A stretch of 53,055 bases of DNA from Lewinellaceae bacterium (GCA_020636445.1 JACJXV010000028.1:1-53055); one strand, 5' to 3'. Counted from the first letter of the stretch, positions 27,300 to 35,048 are shown. The notes: a model not told the origin generated them from the letters alone. Made by a program: numbers and translations.

Positions 27300-28118
27300 A
27301 TGAAGCAAGTTGTATTAGTGACCGGAGCATCTTCGGGCATTGGGAAAGAAGTAGCCAGGCAATTGCTGCAGGATGGTCACACAGTTTATGTAGCGGCCCG
27401 GCGGATAGACCAAATGGAGGACCTTCGGGCGCTAGGAGCGCACCCATTGAAAATGGATATTACCATTGATGCGGATATTGTAGCCGTTGTCAAAACCATT
27501 GAGGAGAACCACGGCGGGGTGGAGGTCCTGGTTAATAATGCGGGATATGCTATTTATGGGGCGATGGAGGACACGGAGATTGCCGATGCCCGGCGGCAAT
27601 TTGAGGTCAATCTCTTTGGTTTGGCACGGTTAACCCAGCTGGTGCTGCCATATATGCGCAGCAAAAAGCAAGGGCGAATCATTAATGTATCTTCCATGGG
27701 GGGAAAGATTTACACCCCGTTGGGTTCCTGGTACCATGCGACGAAACATGCCCTGGAAGGATGGTCGGATTGCCTGCGGCTGGAGTTAGCACCATTCGGT
27801 ATTGATGTGGTAATCATCGAACCAGGGGCCATCCAGTCAGAATTTGGAGATGTCATGCTCCAGCCGATGATGGCGCGCTCCGGGAATTCACCTTACCAGC
27901 ATTTGGCACGGGCAGTTGACCGATCGGTCCGGAATACTTATGAAAAAGGAGATAGCTCCCCCGCTGCTGTGATTGCCAGGGTAATCTCTCAGGCGGTTAA
28001 GGCCCGGAGGCCGAAAACGCGCTACGCAGCGGGCAAATACGCTAAGCCTTTACTTTTTGTTCGTCGCTATTTTAGCGATCGGTTTTTTGACTGGGTCGTA
28101 AGTACCCAGATCAAGTAA
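27300..28118 (+). CDS. Short-chain dehydrogenase/reductase
   Basis: The 272-residue classical SDR has the dinucleotide loop VTGASSGIGKEVA, LVNNAGYAIYG and the catalytic Ser/Tyr/Lys in NVSSMGGKIYTPLGSW and YHATKHALEGW. Arg residues after the second strand (VAARRIDQM) suggest NADPH preference. The C-terminal part (VRRYFSDRFFDW) matches SDRs often annotated as oxidoreductases of unknown substrate. It sits downstream of TetR and a 14-bp palindrome, suggesting that its expression follows the regulator's ligand. Confidence 0.85.
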   Translation: MKQVVLVTGASSGIGKEVARQLLQDGHTVYVAARRIDQMEDLRALGAHPLKMDITIDADIVAVVKTIEENHGGVEVLVNNAGYAIYGAMEDTEIADARRQFEVNLFGLARLTQLVLPYMRSKKQGRIINVSSMGGKIYTPLGSWYHATKHALEGWSDCLRLELAPFGIDVVIIEPGAIQSEFGDVMLQPMMARSGNSPYQHLARAVDRSVRNTYEKGDSSPAAVIARVISQAVKARRPKTRYAAGKYAKPLLFVRRYFSDRFFDWVVSTQIK

Positions 28119-28308
28119 GCAAAAGAAGGAGTGATTTCCCTTGGCATCCTGTTAATCGTGCTTTGTCATGTTTTAAAATAATGGTTTGCGATGGTTCATA
28201 GGTGAGGAGTGAGGGACAGGCTACGCTGGGCTTGGGTGGGCTGGTTTCCAAGTTGAGTAGTGGTCAGAAACACTACCGCAAACCCTTAAGTCCTCAGTTG
28301 ATAAAGCA

Positions 28309-28569
28309 CTAGTGATGAGCATTGGGTGCGACGATATCATACTCAACTTCAGTAGTGGAAGCTGGCTTTTCCTGACTGTTTGGTCGCTTGATGGGAACGG
28401 CGCAAGCCCCCAGGGGGCAGCCAATATTCAGCAGCCCCATCAGGAGTAATAGTCCGCCGAAAGCCAGGGATGAAACATCATCGCCATGGAGTAAAAAAGA
28501 ACCGATCAGGAAAGTACCGAAACTCACCTGCAGGATGCGGGTGAGGGACCAATTGCGAAGGATTGTCAT
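28309..28569 (-). CDS. DUF2892 small membrane protein (YgaP-type)
   Basis: The 86-residue protein has two hydrophobic helices (about 12-28 and 36-52) and a C51PLGAC56 motif at the end of the second, typical of the membrane module of YgaP-type rhodaneses. It is a free-standing form of that module, which is often linked to sulfane-sulfur handling. Its ATG overlaps the stop of the heme lipoprotein gene by 4 bp, indicating translational coupling. It is the last gene of the operon on the minus strand. Confidence 0.72.
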   Translation of the reverse strand: MTILRNWSLTRILQVSFGTFLIGSFLLHGDDVSSLAFGGLLLLMGLLNIGCPLGACAVPIKRPNSQEKPASTTEVEYDIVAPNAHH

Positions 28570-29195
28570 TGGACAAATTGTTTTGGATCACGAATAAAAC
28601 GGATGCTCCACAGGCCACGCCAATCGCCATCGCGGTAGCCGAGGGCCTGATCCTCGGGGTAGGCGCTACGCAGAGCATTTTCGGCTACCGGGTTAAGGGT
28701 TTTGCCGGATTCCCCATGACAGGCCAGACATTGGGGCTGAACCTTAATGGGCGCATAATAAGCTACGGTTTGCCCATCGACCAGCTTCACTTCGGGAGCC
28801 AGTGCTTCCTGGCGGTCCACGCGGTCAGCGTATTGCTGCAGCGCTTGTTGTTCAAGACTATCCGGAGCATCCAGGGGATTGCGAATCTTTAGACTTGTTC
28901 GGCGAATCGTGGCCTGCCGGGCCTGGGCCAGGCTGTCCAGCAGTGGATTAGCCACCACCTGGCAATAAGCGATGGCGCCGGCTGGCCCGTCTTGTGCCAT
29001 CGCTGCCTGTAAGCGGCTGCTCAGTACCTCGAAGGCCGTTTGTGCGAGCCGCTGACCTTGTTCCTGAAAATAGGCAGCTTCGGCTTCGGTGAGGGGCTGG
29101 GGGGCATCAGCACCCGTTGGGGCAGGTTTGGAATCACAACTGATCGCCAAACTTCCCAGCGTTAGAAAAAGGATTACCCCGTTGACTATTCGCAT
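28566..29195 (-). CDS. DUF3365 heme-binding lipoprotein
   Basis: The 209-residue product has lipobox AISC (C20) and a C-terminal c-type heme motif C156LACH160. The region between (YCQVVANPLLD, IRRTSLKIRNPLDAPD, YYAPIKVQPQ) matches the DUF3365/Tll0287-like sensory heme domain. It sits in the periplasm, anchored by a lipid, and may carry electrons or sense a ligand. It overlaps the DUF2892 gene by 4 bp. No promoter dyad of the type seen at the sulfur genes was found upstream. Confidence 0.8.
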   Translation of the reverse strand: MRIVNGVILFLTLGSLAISCDSKPAPTGADAPQPLTEAEAAYFQEQGQRLAQTAFEVLSSRLQAAMAQDGPAGAIAYCQVVANPLLDSLAQARQATIRRTSLKIRNPLDAPDSLEQQALQQYADRVDRQEALAPEVKLVDGQTVAYYAPIKVQPQCLACHGESGKTLNPVAENALRSAYPEDQALGYRDGDWRGLWSIRFIRDPKQFVQ

Positions 29196-29232
29196 TTGTG
29201 TTAGATAATAAAATGTAAAGGGCAGGTTTAAA

Positions 29233-29274
29233 AACCGCGTCCGCCAGCCATTAGATATGGTGGCGGACGCGGTT
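29233..29274 (-). terminator. Terminator after first CstB-type gene
   Basis: AACCGCGTCCGCCA pairs perfectly with TGGCGGACGCGGTT (14 bp, 14-nt loop). Read on the minus strand it is followed by TTTTTAAA. It ends the transcript of the gene at 29345-30796. Confidence 0.8.
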
Positions 29275-29344
29275 ATGCTAAGGGCACAAAGTGTTCTTTA
29301 TGGGCCATCCGTCGGATATGCCGGCATCGGTCAATCCGCGCTGG

Positions 29345-30796
29345 TTAGACTACGGCTTCGATGGCCTCGTCAATCACATCTTGTGAAATGGTCGAGGGAC
29401 AAACGTAGTCAGATTTCGGCGCTGCTGATTCCTCCAGGGTCCGCCAGCCTCCTTCAATATCGACCAGGTTCTGGAACCCGCGGGACCTTAGGATGGATGC
29501 CATGATCAGTGAGCGATACCCTCCCAGGCAATGCAGGTAGTAGGTATTCTCGCGATCCAGACGCTGCATGTTGGTATTGATATAATCCAGGGGCACGTTT
29601 TCAGCGCCAATCAGGTGCTGGGACAGGTACTCGGTTGGTTTGCGGACATCGAGGACATTGGTAACCAGACCCTGTTGCTGCCGCTTAGCAAACTCATCTG
29701 CTGTGACACTGTCTATGGTGTCCACTTCCTTACCGGCTGCTTTCCAGGCTTCGATGCCGCCATTGAGGTAGCCCAGGGTATTGTCATAACCTACACGGGC
29801 CAGACGTGTTACCACTTCTTCTTCCCGGCCTTCGGGGGTAATCAGGACAATCGGTTGCTGCAAGTCAACAATCAGGGCTCCAACCCAAGGAGCGAAACTG
29901 CCATCGATACCAATGAAAATGGAGTTGGGAATGAAACCGGCTTTAAAGTCGGCCTCGGCCCGGGTGTCCAGAATTAGTGCTCCTTCATTTTCCACGAGCA
30001 TTTCAAAAGCGGCTGGGCTCAGGGCTTTGCTACCCTGGCTGAGCACCTTGTCGATACTGCTATAGCCTTTTTTATTCAGCATAGCATTTTTTGCAAAATA
30101 CTGTGGTGGAGGCAGCAGGCCAGCAGTTACTTCCTGGATAAACTCCTCGCGTGTCATATCGGCACGCAGGGCGTAGTTGGTTTCTTTTTGGTGGCCGAGG
30201 GTATCCCAAGTATCGCTACTCATATTCTTGCCGCAAGCAGAGCCGGCACCGTGGGCTGGATAGACCAGTACATCATCAGCTAGTGGCATAATTTTATTAC
30301 GGAGGCTGTCGAAAAGCCAGCCGGCCAGGTCTTCTTTGGTTACTTCTCCGCTCTTTTGTGCGAGGTCAGGGCGACCTACATCACCGATAAACAAGGTGTC
30401 ACCGGTGAAGATGGCATAGTCCTTTCCGTTTTCATCACGGAGCAAGTAGGTAGTACTTTCAGGGGTGTGGCCCGGGGTGTGCAGTACTACGAAACTGATT
30501 TTACCTACCCGGATAACTTCACCATCCTTGGCTTCGTGCTTGCTGAACTCCGTTTTAGCAGTAGGCCCATAGACGATAGTAGCGCCAGTTTTAGCTGCCA
30601 GGTCCAGGTGTCCGCTGACGAAATCAGCATGGAAGTGGCTTTCAAAGATGTACTTGAGCTTAGCGCCTTCCTGTTCCAGTTTTTCCAGATAAGGCTTGGT
30701 TTCGCGCAGGGGGTCAATAATGACCGCTTCTCCTTCGCTCTCAATGTAGTAGGCGGCTTCCGCCAGGCATCCGGTATAAATTTGTTCGACTTTCAT
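29345..30796 (-). CDS. CstB-type persulfide dioxygenase-rhodanese fusion, paralog 1
   Basis: From ATG 30796 the 483-residue protein has an N-terminal metallo-beta-lactamase fold (H54, H56, D58 in SHFHADFVSGH; H106/H110 in LHTPGHTPES; D133 in FTGDTLF), a rhodanese domain lacking its Cys (about 270-355, ITPEGREEEV at the loop), and a second rhodanese with C423 in HCLGGYRS. This is the order of Staphylococcus CstB, which oxidises persulfides to sulfite and makes thiosulfate. The cytoplasmic protein likely removes sulfane sulfur. A longer paralog-like copy lies at 33397-34800; this one has a C-terminal extension of about 15 residues. A Crp/Fnr-type promoter precedes it. Confidence 0.85.
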   Translation of the reverse strand: MKVEQIYTGCLAEAAYYIESEGEAVIIDPLRETKPYLEKLEQEGAKLKYIFESHFHADFVSGHLDLAAKTGATIVYGPTAKTEFSKHEAKDGEVIRVGKISFVVLHTPGHTPESTTYLLRDENGKDYAIFTGDTLFIGDVGRPDLAQKSGEVTKEDLAGWLFDSLRNKIMPLADDVLVYPAHGAGSACGKNMSSDTWDTLGHQKETNYALRADMTREEFIQEVTAGLLPPPQYFAKNAMLNKKGYSSIDKVLSQGSKALSPAAFEMLVENEGALILDTRAEADFKAGFIPNSIFIGIDGSFAPWVGALIVDLQQPIVLITPEGREEEVVTRLARVGYDNTLGYLNGGIEAWKAAGKEVDTIDSVTADEFAKRQQQGLVTNVLDVRKPTEYLSQHLIGAENVPLDYINTNMQRLDRENTYYLHCLGGYRSLIMASILRSRGFQNLVDIEGGWRTLEESAAPKSDYVCPSTISQDVIDEAIEAVV

Positions 30797-30977
30797 AATA
30801 GTGGATTGGTATTCGGTTAAGCATGAAGCTTTCTTCATATAAGAATACAAAAAAAGCGCAAGACAGTTTAATTTTTCTAAAAAATGGATTTTTGTTGCAC
30901 GGATGAAATCTCCTTTTGTTATCGCCTGTTCAGTTAAGCGTTTATGTGGAGATTTTGCTTTTTCACCAACAACGGTA

Positions 30978-31022
30978 CAAAAATACAGGAAAGAGTGTTA
31001 TGCGTACAGTGACCGCAATCAC
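30978..31022 (-). promoter_or_regulatory. Crp/Fnr-type promoter of CstB-type gene 1
   Basis: On the minus strand the -7 element TATTTTTG (30978-30985) is preceded by the dyad GTGACCGCAATCAC (31009-31022; GTGA-N6-TCAC), centred 37.5 bp from the last G of the -7 element. That is about -42 to -44 from a start site, the usual class II activator position. The leader to the ATG is about 175 nt. The rest of the gap to 31132 holds the terminator of the next gene upstream. Confidence 0.7.
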
Positions 31023-31044
31023 ATTTCACCAAACGCATAAAAAA

Positions 31045-31071
31045 AACCGTTGGATAGGCTACCCAACGGTT
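31045..31071 (-). terminator. Terminator after helical protein gene
   Basis: AACCGTTGG/CCAACGGTT forms a 9-bp stem and, on the minus strand, is followed by an eight-T run. It ends the CBS-helical protein transcript. Confidence 0.8.
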
Positions 31072-31132
31072 CTTGTTTTCAAATGAGATATTTGGGGCCC
31101 AGCGCACCAGGGGCAGTGCAGCTGGTCTTGTA

Positions 31133-31513
31133 TCAGGTGGTGGCGAATTGGAAGAAAGCCTGCTTTAATTCGCTATAAATCCTACGGAAATCAACCATAC
31201 GGTCGCGTGCTTTTTGGTGCACATCCGTTAATTCGACCGGTGATTCAGTCCCGTGCTGCAGGGAATTGCTGAGGGATTGTTCATGGACGTGGATGTCGCG
31301 TTTCAGTTGATCGAGCACTTCTTTTTGGCGGATGAATTGATTTTGAAATTGTTCGAGGCGGGCAAAATAGGTTGTTGGGGCATTTTCCCGCTGGACAAGT
31401 TCGCTGAGGCGATTTTCGAAAAATTTAAGTTCGCCGGCAAAAAAATCCAGCTCATCCATCCAAACTTTGTGCTCGAAGTGAAATACTTCGACATCGATTT
31501 TTGCGGTAGTCAT
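31133..31513 (-). CDS. Small helical protein, unknown function
   Basis: The 126-residue protein is predicted to be entirely alpha-helical with a long coiled-coil (ELKFFENRLSELVQRENAP, RQKEVLDQLKRDIHVHEQSL). It has no signal peptide. Several His residues (FHFEHK, HVHEQ, DVHQK) are spaced along the helices, which could support a hemerythrin-like metal site, but this is speculative. It follows the CBS-domain gene by 57 bp and its end is marked by a strong terminator, so the two probably form one transcript in the stress/sulfur island. Confidence 0.55.
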   Translation of the reverse strand: MTTAKIDVEVFHFEHKVWMDELDFFAGELKFFENRLSELVQRENAPTTYFARLEQFQNQFIRQKEVLDQLKRDIHVHEQSLSNSLQHGTESPVELTDVHQKARDRMVDFRRIYSELKQAFFQFATT

Positions 31514-31570
31514 ATGCTAATTCTTTTCAAGTTGAATAATTCGATGGTATAGGGAATCTCCGGGCGGTAT

Positions 31571-32020
31571 TTAACGGTCCAGGAAATTCGTTTCACTGCA
31601 GCAATAGGACAGCAGGTCATGTGTAGTTACCAACCCGACAAGTACTCCGGCTTCCACCACGGGCAGGGCATGGAACAGGTTTTCCATAAAAATATCAGCT
31701 GCGACTGTCAGCGGGTCATCCGGTGAAAGGGTAGCTACCTGGCGGGTCATAATTTGCTCAACCCGTACGGTGCGGTAGAGCATGGCATTGTAATCGCGGT
31801 AGCGCTCTTCATCGAATAAGGTCAACAAATGCGTAACCTTGTTAAAATCCGACTTACTAACGATGCCAACGAGTTTACCGTGGCCATCGACGACAGGTAC
31901 ATGGTGAAGGTTATTGCCTTCAAATATTTCACTGACCTTGTTGAGCTTATCTTCAGGCTGTACAATGAACAGCTCCCGGGTCATTATTTCAGCGATGGGG
32001 ACATGGAGTGTTTTAAACAT
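31571..32020 (-). CDS. CBS-domain pair protein
   Basis: From ATG 32020 the 149-residue protein contains two CBS motifs: IAEIMTRELFIVQPEDKL with FEGNNLHHVPVVDGHGKLVG, and EQIMTRQVATLSPDDPLT with LFHALPVVEAGVLVG. Stand-alone CBS pairs bind adenine nucleotides and act as energy sensors. The longer open frame upstream would run through the terminator hairpin at 32050-32087, so I start at 32020. It lies just downstream of the HSP20 gene and may be reached by read-through. Confidence 0.82.
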   Translation of the reverse strand: MFKTLHVPIAEIMTRELFIVQPEDKLNKVSEIFEGNNLHHVPVVDGHGKLVGIVSKSDFNKVTHLLTLFDEERYRDYNAMLYRTVRVEQIMTRQVATLSPDDPLTVAADIFMENLFHALPVVEAGVLVGLVTTHDLLSYCCSETNFLDR

Positions 32021-32049
32021 GGCTTTTGGTTTTACAGTGAAAAAAATAA

Positions 32050-32087
32050 GGACCGGCGAATCAGCGGAAAGTGCTCTTCGCCGGTCC
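32050..32087 (-). terminator. Terminator after HSP20 gene
   Basis: GGACCGGCGAA/TTCGCCGGTCC (11-bp stem) with TTATTTTTTT downstream on the minus strand. A second perfect 10-bp hairpin, CCATCGCTAA/TTAGCGATGG (32120-32149), stands just before it. Confidence 0.75.
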
Positions 32088-32119
32088 TCCTGCGGATGGC
32101 TGTATTGCACCCTTATCCA

Positions 32120-32149
32120 CCATCGCTAAGCGTTACCGGTTAGCGATGG
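32120..32149 (-). other. Second hairpin downstream of HSP20
   Basis: CCATCGCTAA and TTAGCGATGG form a perfect 10-bp stem with a 10-nt loop between the HSP20 stop and the terminator. It may stabilise the mRNA 3' end. Confidence 0.5.
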
Positions 32150-32166
32150 GTACCTGCCGGAAAAAG

Positions 32167-32595
32167 TTATTTAATTTCCACCTTTTTGGGCTTCATTACT
32201 TTGGTTTCCAGCAAAGGCACTTCCACTTTCAGCAAGCCATCTTCGTATAGGGCTTTGATAGCATCAGCCTTCACATTTTCCGGTAAGGTGAATGAACGCA
32301 TGAACTTATTGTAGCTGAATTCTTTGCGCGTATACTTGTCGTCCTTTTCCTCTTTTTCATCCTTGTGCTCTGCGCTAATCATCAGCACCCCATTTTCAAC
32401 TTCAATATTGAAGTCGTTTTTGTTCAGGCCGGGGGCAGCCAACTCAATCAGGTACATGTCCTTAAGTTCGCGGATATTCACCGCTGGCATAAGGGTATCA
32501 CCATCCGTTCCGAACCATTCCTTGTCGCCGAAGAAGTCATTCACCAGCGACCGGAAGTTCGGCGCTAACATCGGTTTCCAACGCACAATTGACAT
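32167..32595 (-). CDS. HSP20/alpha-crystallin small heat-shock protein
   Basis: The 142-residue protein has the alpha-crystallin core: MYLIELAAPGLNKNDFNIEV, then NGVLMISAEHKDEKE and a Lys-rich loop, ending with ALYEDGLLKVEVPLLE. It holds unfolding proteins in soluble complexes in the cytoplasm. It sits between CBS and rhodanese genes, and its promoter has the same dyad-to--7 layout as the neighbouring sulfur genes, which suggests control by the same regulator. Confidence 0.92.
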   Translation of the reverse strand: MSIVRWKPMLAPNFRSLVNDFFGDKEWFGTDGDTLMPAVNIRELKDMYLIELAAPGLNKNDFNIEVENGVLMISAEHKDEKEEKDDKYTRKEFSYNKFMRSFTLPENVKADAIKALYEDGLLKVEVPLLETKVMKPKKVEIK

Positions 32596-32662
32596 GGCAA
32601 ATGGTTTTTGGTTAAGAAATAGATGACGATTCTCGTCTTTACAAATGTGTTTTTTTTAGGAG

Positions 32663-32707
32663 CAAAAGGAAATGAAGTTTGTCAGTGAAAAATCTGATAA
32701 ATGTCAA
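32663..32707 (-). promoter_or_regulatory. Crp/Fnr-like promoter of HSP20 gene
   Basis: Minus-strand TCCTTTTG (32663-32670, one mismatch to TAnnTTTG) is preceded by TTGACATTTATCAG (32694-32707; TGA-N6-TCA core), centred 37.5 bp away, as in the sulfur-gene promoters. The rest of the gap 32596-32896 holds a 13-bp hairpin at 32828-32855 and nothing else recognised. Confidence 0.5.
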
Positions 32708-32827
32708 TGTTGTAGCGAACTCGACACTGACCAGGGTAAGCTTCTTGGAGGGCAATTGGAAGATCACCATTGCCGGGCAGCGGGTGATCTATTGGGGCGC
32801 AGGGGATGCGATTGTGGGGAAACTAAT

Positions 32828-32855
32828 GTGGGGATGCGATGAATCGCATCCCCAC
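32828..32855 (-). terminator. 13-bp hairpin downstream of rhodanese gene
   Basis: GTGGGGATGCGAT pairs perfectly with ATCGCATCCCCAC around a 2-nt loop, 42 bp after the rhodanese stop. There is no T-run, so termination is only likely, not certain. GGGGATGCGAT is also repeated directly upstream. Confidence 0.45.
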
Positions 32856-32896
32856 CACTGATTTCTGATTTTGATTTCCAGAAACCCAGGTTGGTT

Positions 32897-33178
32897 TTAT
32901 TTAGCAATGGCAACAGCTGGCATGTAGTCCCAGGCGCCACCGTTATATGCGCGGGCACCCTGTGCCTGTAGCATTGCAGTAGCCATGCCCGAACGGGCTC
33001 CTGAGCGGCATACCAGGATTAAGGGATCCCCCATCTGCTTGATCTCAGCAATGCGACCGGGAACTTGTCCCAAAGGGATATTAATGGAGTTAGGATAGTT
33101 GCCGGACTGGAATTCCCAAGGTTCACGTACATCAATAACGATAGCCTTAGGTTCTTGTAGAAGCTGATTCAAATTCAT
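32897..33178 (-). CDS. Single-domain rhodanese
   Basis: The 93-residue protein (ATG 33178) has VIDVREPWEFQSGNYPNSIN and the active-site loop C57RSGARS, the pattern of GlpE/PspE-like sulfurtransferases that carry sulfur as a cysteine persulfide. No signal peptide is present, so it is cytoplasmic. It lies between HSP20 and the second CstB-type gene on the same strand but has its own dyad-type promoter. Confidence 0.88.
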   Translation of the reverse strand: MNLNQLLQEPKAIVIDVREPWEFQSGNYPNSINIPLGQVPGRIAEIKQMGDPLILVCRSGARSGMATAMLQAQGARAYNGGAWDYMPAVAIAK

Positions 33179-33209
33179 TGGTTCGATTTTTAATGGTTGA
33201 TTTCTGACA

Positions 33210-33254
33210 CAAAGATGCATCGGGCGGTGGGCTATAATCAGTAACAGAAATCAC
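33210..33254 (-). promoter_or_regulatory. Crp/Fnr-like promoter of rhodanese gene
   Basis: Minus-strand CATCTTTG (33210-33217, one mismatch) is preceded by the dyad GTGATTTCTGTTAC (33241-33254; one mismatch to GTGA-N6-TCAC), centred 37.5 bp away, the same geometry as at the CstB-type genes. Confidence 0.55.
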
Positions 33255-33261
33255 AGAAAAA

Positions 33262-33290
33262 AGGGTTAATTCATCCATTGAATTAACCCT
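33262..33290 (-). terminator. Second terminator after CstB-type gene 2
   Basis: AGGGTTAATTC/GAATTAACCCT (11-bp stem) with a six-T run on the minus strand. It backs up the terminator at 33350-33379 and insulates the rhodanese promoter. Confidence 0.7.
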
Positions 33291-33349
33291 CACCATTGAA
33301 AATCGAACAATTTATACCGAATAATTTTTACTGAGGTTGTAGTTAAAAA

Positions 33350-33379
33350 CCCCCGGGAGCATTTTAATGATCCCGGGGG
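33350..33379 (-). terminator. Terminator after CstB-type gene 2
   Basis: CCCCCGGGA/TCCCGGGGG (9-bp GC-rich stem, 12-nt loop) followed by TTTTT on the minus strand, 17 bp after the stop codon. Confidence 0.8.
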
Positions 33380-33396
33380 GTAATCAAACTGCGAAA

Positions 33397-34800
33397 TTAT
33401 AGTTCTGTAACTTGTTCTACGAATTGTGTTTTGGGGAGGTTCGTTTCCTGTAGTTCCTTGAATCCACCGCGGATGTTCGTCAGCTTTTCAAAGCCACGAG
33501 CTCGTAATATGGAAGCGGCAATAACCGAACGATAGCCGCCGGCACAATGGATAAAGTAGGCCTTATTCCGATCCAGCTGGTTCATATTGCGGTCAATAAA
33601 ATCCAAGGGGAAATTGAATGCACCCTGAATATGTTGGGCATTATATTCACTTGCCCGTCTTACATCGAGCAGGTTTATCGATGGTGAAAACTGTTTGGCA
33701 AAATCTGTGGCATTAATTTCGTCGAGGGTGTCAATATCTTCCCCGGCAGCTTTCCATGCCTCAAACCCACCTTCCAAATAACCCAGCGCATTGTCATAGC
33801 CTACCCGCGATAGGCGAGTGACGACTTCTTCCTCTTTGCCAGGTTCAGCAATAAACAGAATAGGCTGATTCAAGTCAGGAATTAACGCGCCTACCCATGG
33901 AGCAAACGTATCATCAATACCGATAAAAATAGAACCAGGAATAAATCCTTTTACAAATACATCCTGCAAACGGGTGTCGATCACCAGCGCTTCTTCTTCC
34001 GCCCAGGCTGCTTTGAAAGCCCGGAGGCTTAACTTTTGCATGCCTTGCCGACGTACTTCCTCAAAACTGGTGTATCCCATTTTATTCATTACCGCGTTCT
34101 TGGGGAAATATTGGGGCGGTTCTACAAGTCCTTCGGTTACCTCCTTAACGAAGGCGGCCTTACTCATGGGTTGCAGGGCATAATTGGTTTTCTTCTGATC
34201 TCCCAGGTAGCCCCAGGTTTCTTTGCTCATTTTTTTGCCGCAAGCTGAACCAGCTCCGTGGCCCGGATAGACGATTACGTCATCGGCTAAAGGCATAATT
34301 TTTTGTTGGAGGCTCTCATACAGGTATCCTGCCAGGTCTTCGCGTGTCAGGTTGGTTTTGATGGCCAGGTCAGGCCGGCCTACGTCACCTAAAAACAGGG
34401 TGTCACCGGTGAAAATGGCATAATCCTTCCCTTGCTCATCGCGCAGCAGGTAAGTGGTTGATTCCATGGTGTGCCCCGGGGTATGCAGGACTTTAATGGT
34501 CACCTTACCCACTTTTAATTCTTCACCATCCTTGGCGATATGCGCCGCAAAGTTGGGCTGTGCCGTTGGGCCAAAGACAATTGTCGCCCCTGATTTTTTG
34601 GAAAGGTCGAGGTGCCCAGAAACAAAATCAGCGTGGAAGTGGGTCTCCAGAACATACTTAATTTTGGCCCCGTCAGCTTTAGCTTTTGCTACATAAGGAT
34701 CCGTTTCCCGTAAAGGATCAATAATGACCGCTTCACCATTGCTTTCGATATAGTAGGCTGCTTCAGCCAAACATCCGGTATAGATTTGTTCCACTTTCAT
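33397..34800 (-). CDS. CstB-type persulfide dioxygenase-rhodanese fusion, paralog 2
   Basis: The 467-residue protein is colinear with the gene at 29345-30796 and by eye identical at well over half of positions, including the first 20 residues. Metal ligands H54, H56, D58, H110 and D133 are kept; the middle rhodanese lacks Cys (FIAEPGKEEEV) and the last has C419 in HCAGGYRS. It likely oxidises glutathione- or other low-molecular-weight persulfides and passes sulfur to sulfite. Its upstream region has one Crp/Fnr-type site at the activating position and two further sites upstream, so it is probably the more tightly regulated copy. Confidence 0.86.
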   Translation of the reverse strand: MKVEQIYTGCLAEAAYYIESNGEAVIIDPLRETDPYVAKAKADGAKIKYVLETHFHADFVSGHLDLSKKSGATIVFGPTAQPNFAAHIAKDGEELKVGKVTIKVLHTPGHTMESTTYLLRDEQGKDYAIFTGDTLFLGDVGRPDLAIKTNLTREDLAGYLYESLQQKIMPLADDVIVYPGHGAGSACGKKMSKETWGYLGDQKKTNYALQPMSKAAFVKEVTEGLVEPPQYFPKNAVMNKMGYTSFEEVRRQGMQKLSLRAFKAAWAEEEALVIDTRLQDVFVKGFIPGSIFIGIDDTFAPWVGALIPDLNQPILFIAEPGKEEEVVTRLSRVGYDNALGYLEGGFEAWKAAGEDIDTLDEINATDFAKQFSPSINLLDVRRASEYNAQHIQGAFNFPLDFIDRNMNQLDRNKAYFIHCAGGYRSVIAASILRARGFEKLTNIRGGFKELQETNLPKTQFVEQVTEL

Positions 34801-34851
34801 AAGCTATAGAGGAATTTTTATGGTGATGAAATTGAAGATTTTTAACCATAC

Positions 34852-34879
34852 AAATACATGATCATTCTTTCATGTATTT
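34852..34879. promoter_or_regulatory. Inverted repeat in leader of CstB-type gene 2
   Basis: AAATACATGA and TCATGTATTT form a perfect 10-bp inverted repeat with an 8-nt spacer, between the predicted transcription start and the ATG. It may be an operator for a second regulator or an RNA hairpin in the leader. Confidence 0.5.
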
Positions 34880-34913
34880 TTTCAAAGAAAAGACCTAATA
34901 AATAGGCATGAAA

Positions 34914-34957
34914 CAAAAATACCCGGACTCTTTACAGGAGATAATGATAAAAATCAG
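34914..34957 (-). promoter_or_regulatory. Crp/Fnr-type promoter of CstB-type gene 2
   Basis: Minus-strand TATTTTTG (34914-34921) is identical to the -7 element of paralog 1. The Fnr-like box TGAT-AAAA-ATCA (34945-34956 on the plus strand) is centred 36.5 bp from the end of the -7 element. Confidence 0.72.
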
Positions 34958-34967
34958 CGGCATGAGG

Positions 34968-34979
34968 TGATTTTTATCA
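34968..34979. promoter_or_regulatory. Second Fnr-like box, TGATTTTTATCA
   Basis: TGAT-TTTT-ATCA lies 23 bp (about two helical turns) centre to centre from the box at 34945-34956. The two together form a 12-bp perfect inverted repeat with an 11-nt spacer. Confidence 0.6.
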
Positions 34980-35034
34980 ATGATGTTTTGATTGGATATC
35001 TGGGTGTAAAAGTGTGTTAATGTATTTATTTTCA

Positions 35035-35048
35035 GTGATTTAGATCAC
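35035..35048. promoter_or_regulatory. Third Fnr/Crp-like box, GTGATTTAGATCAC
   Basis: GTGA-N6-TCAC and at the same time TGAT-N4-ATCA. It lies between the SulP terminator and the CstB-type gene 2 promoter, 127.5 bp from the -7 element. It may be an auxiliary or looping site. Confidence 0.5.

Noticed and set aside
29196..29344. Crp/Fnr-type promoter before the DUF3365 gene
   Set aside because: No TGA-N6-TCA dyad at 36-38 bp from a TAnnTTTG-like element was found there.
34945..34979. Terminator reading of the 12-bp inverted repeat
   Set aside because: There is no T-run after it on either strand and each arm by itself is an Fnr-type box, so a regulatory role is more likely.
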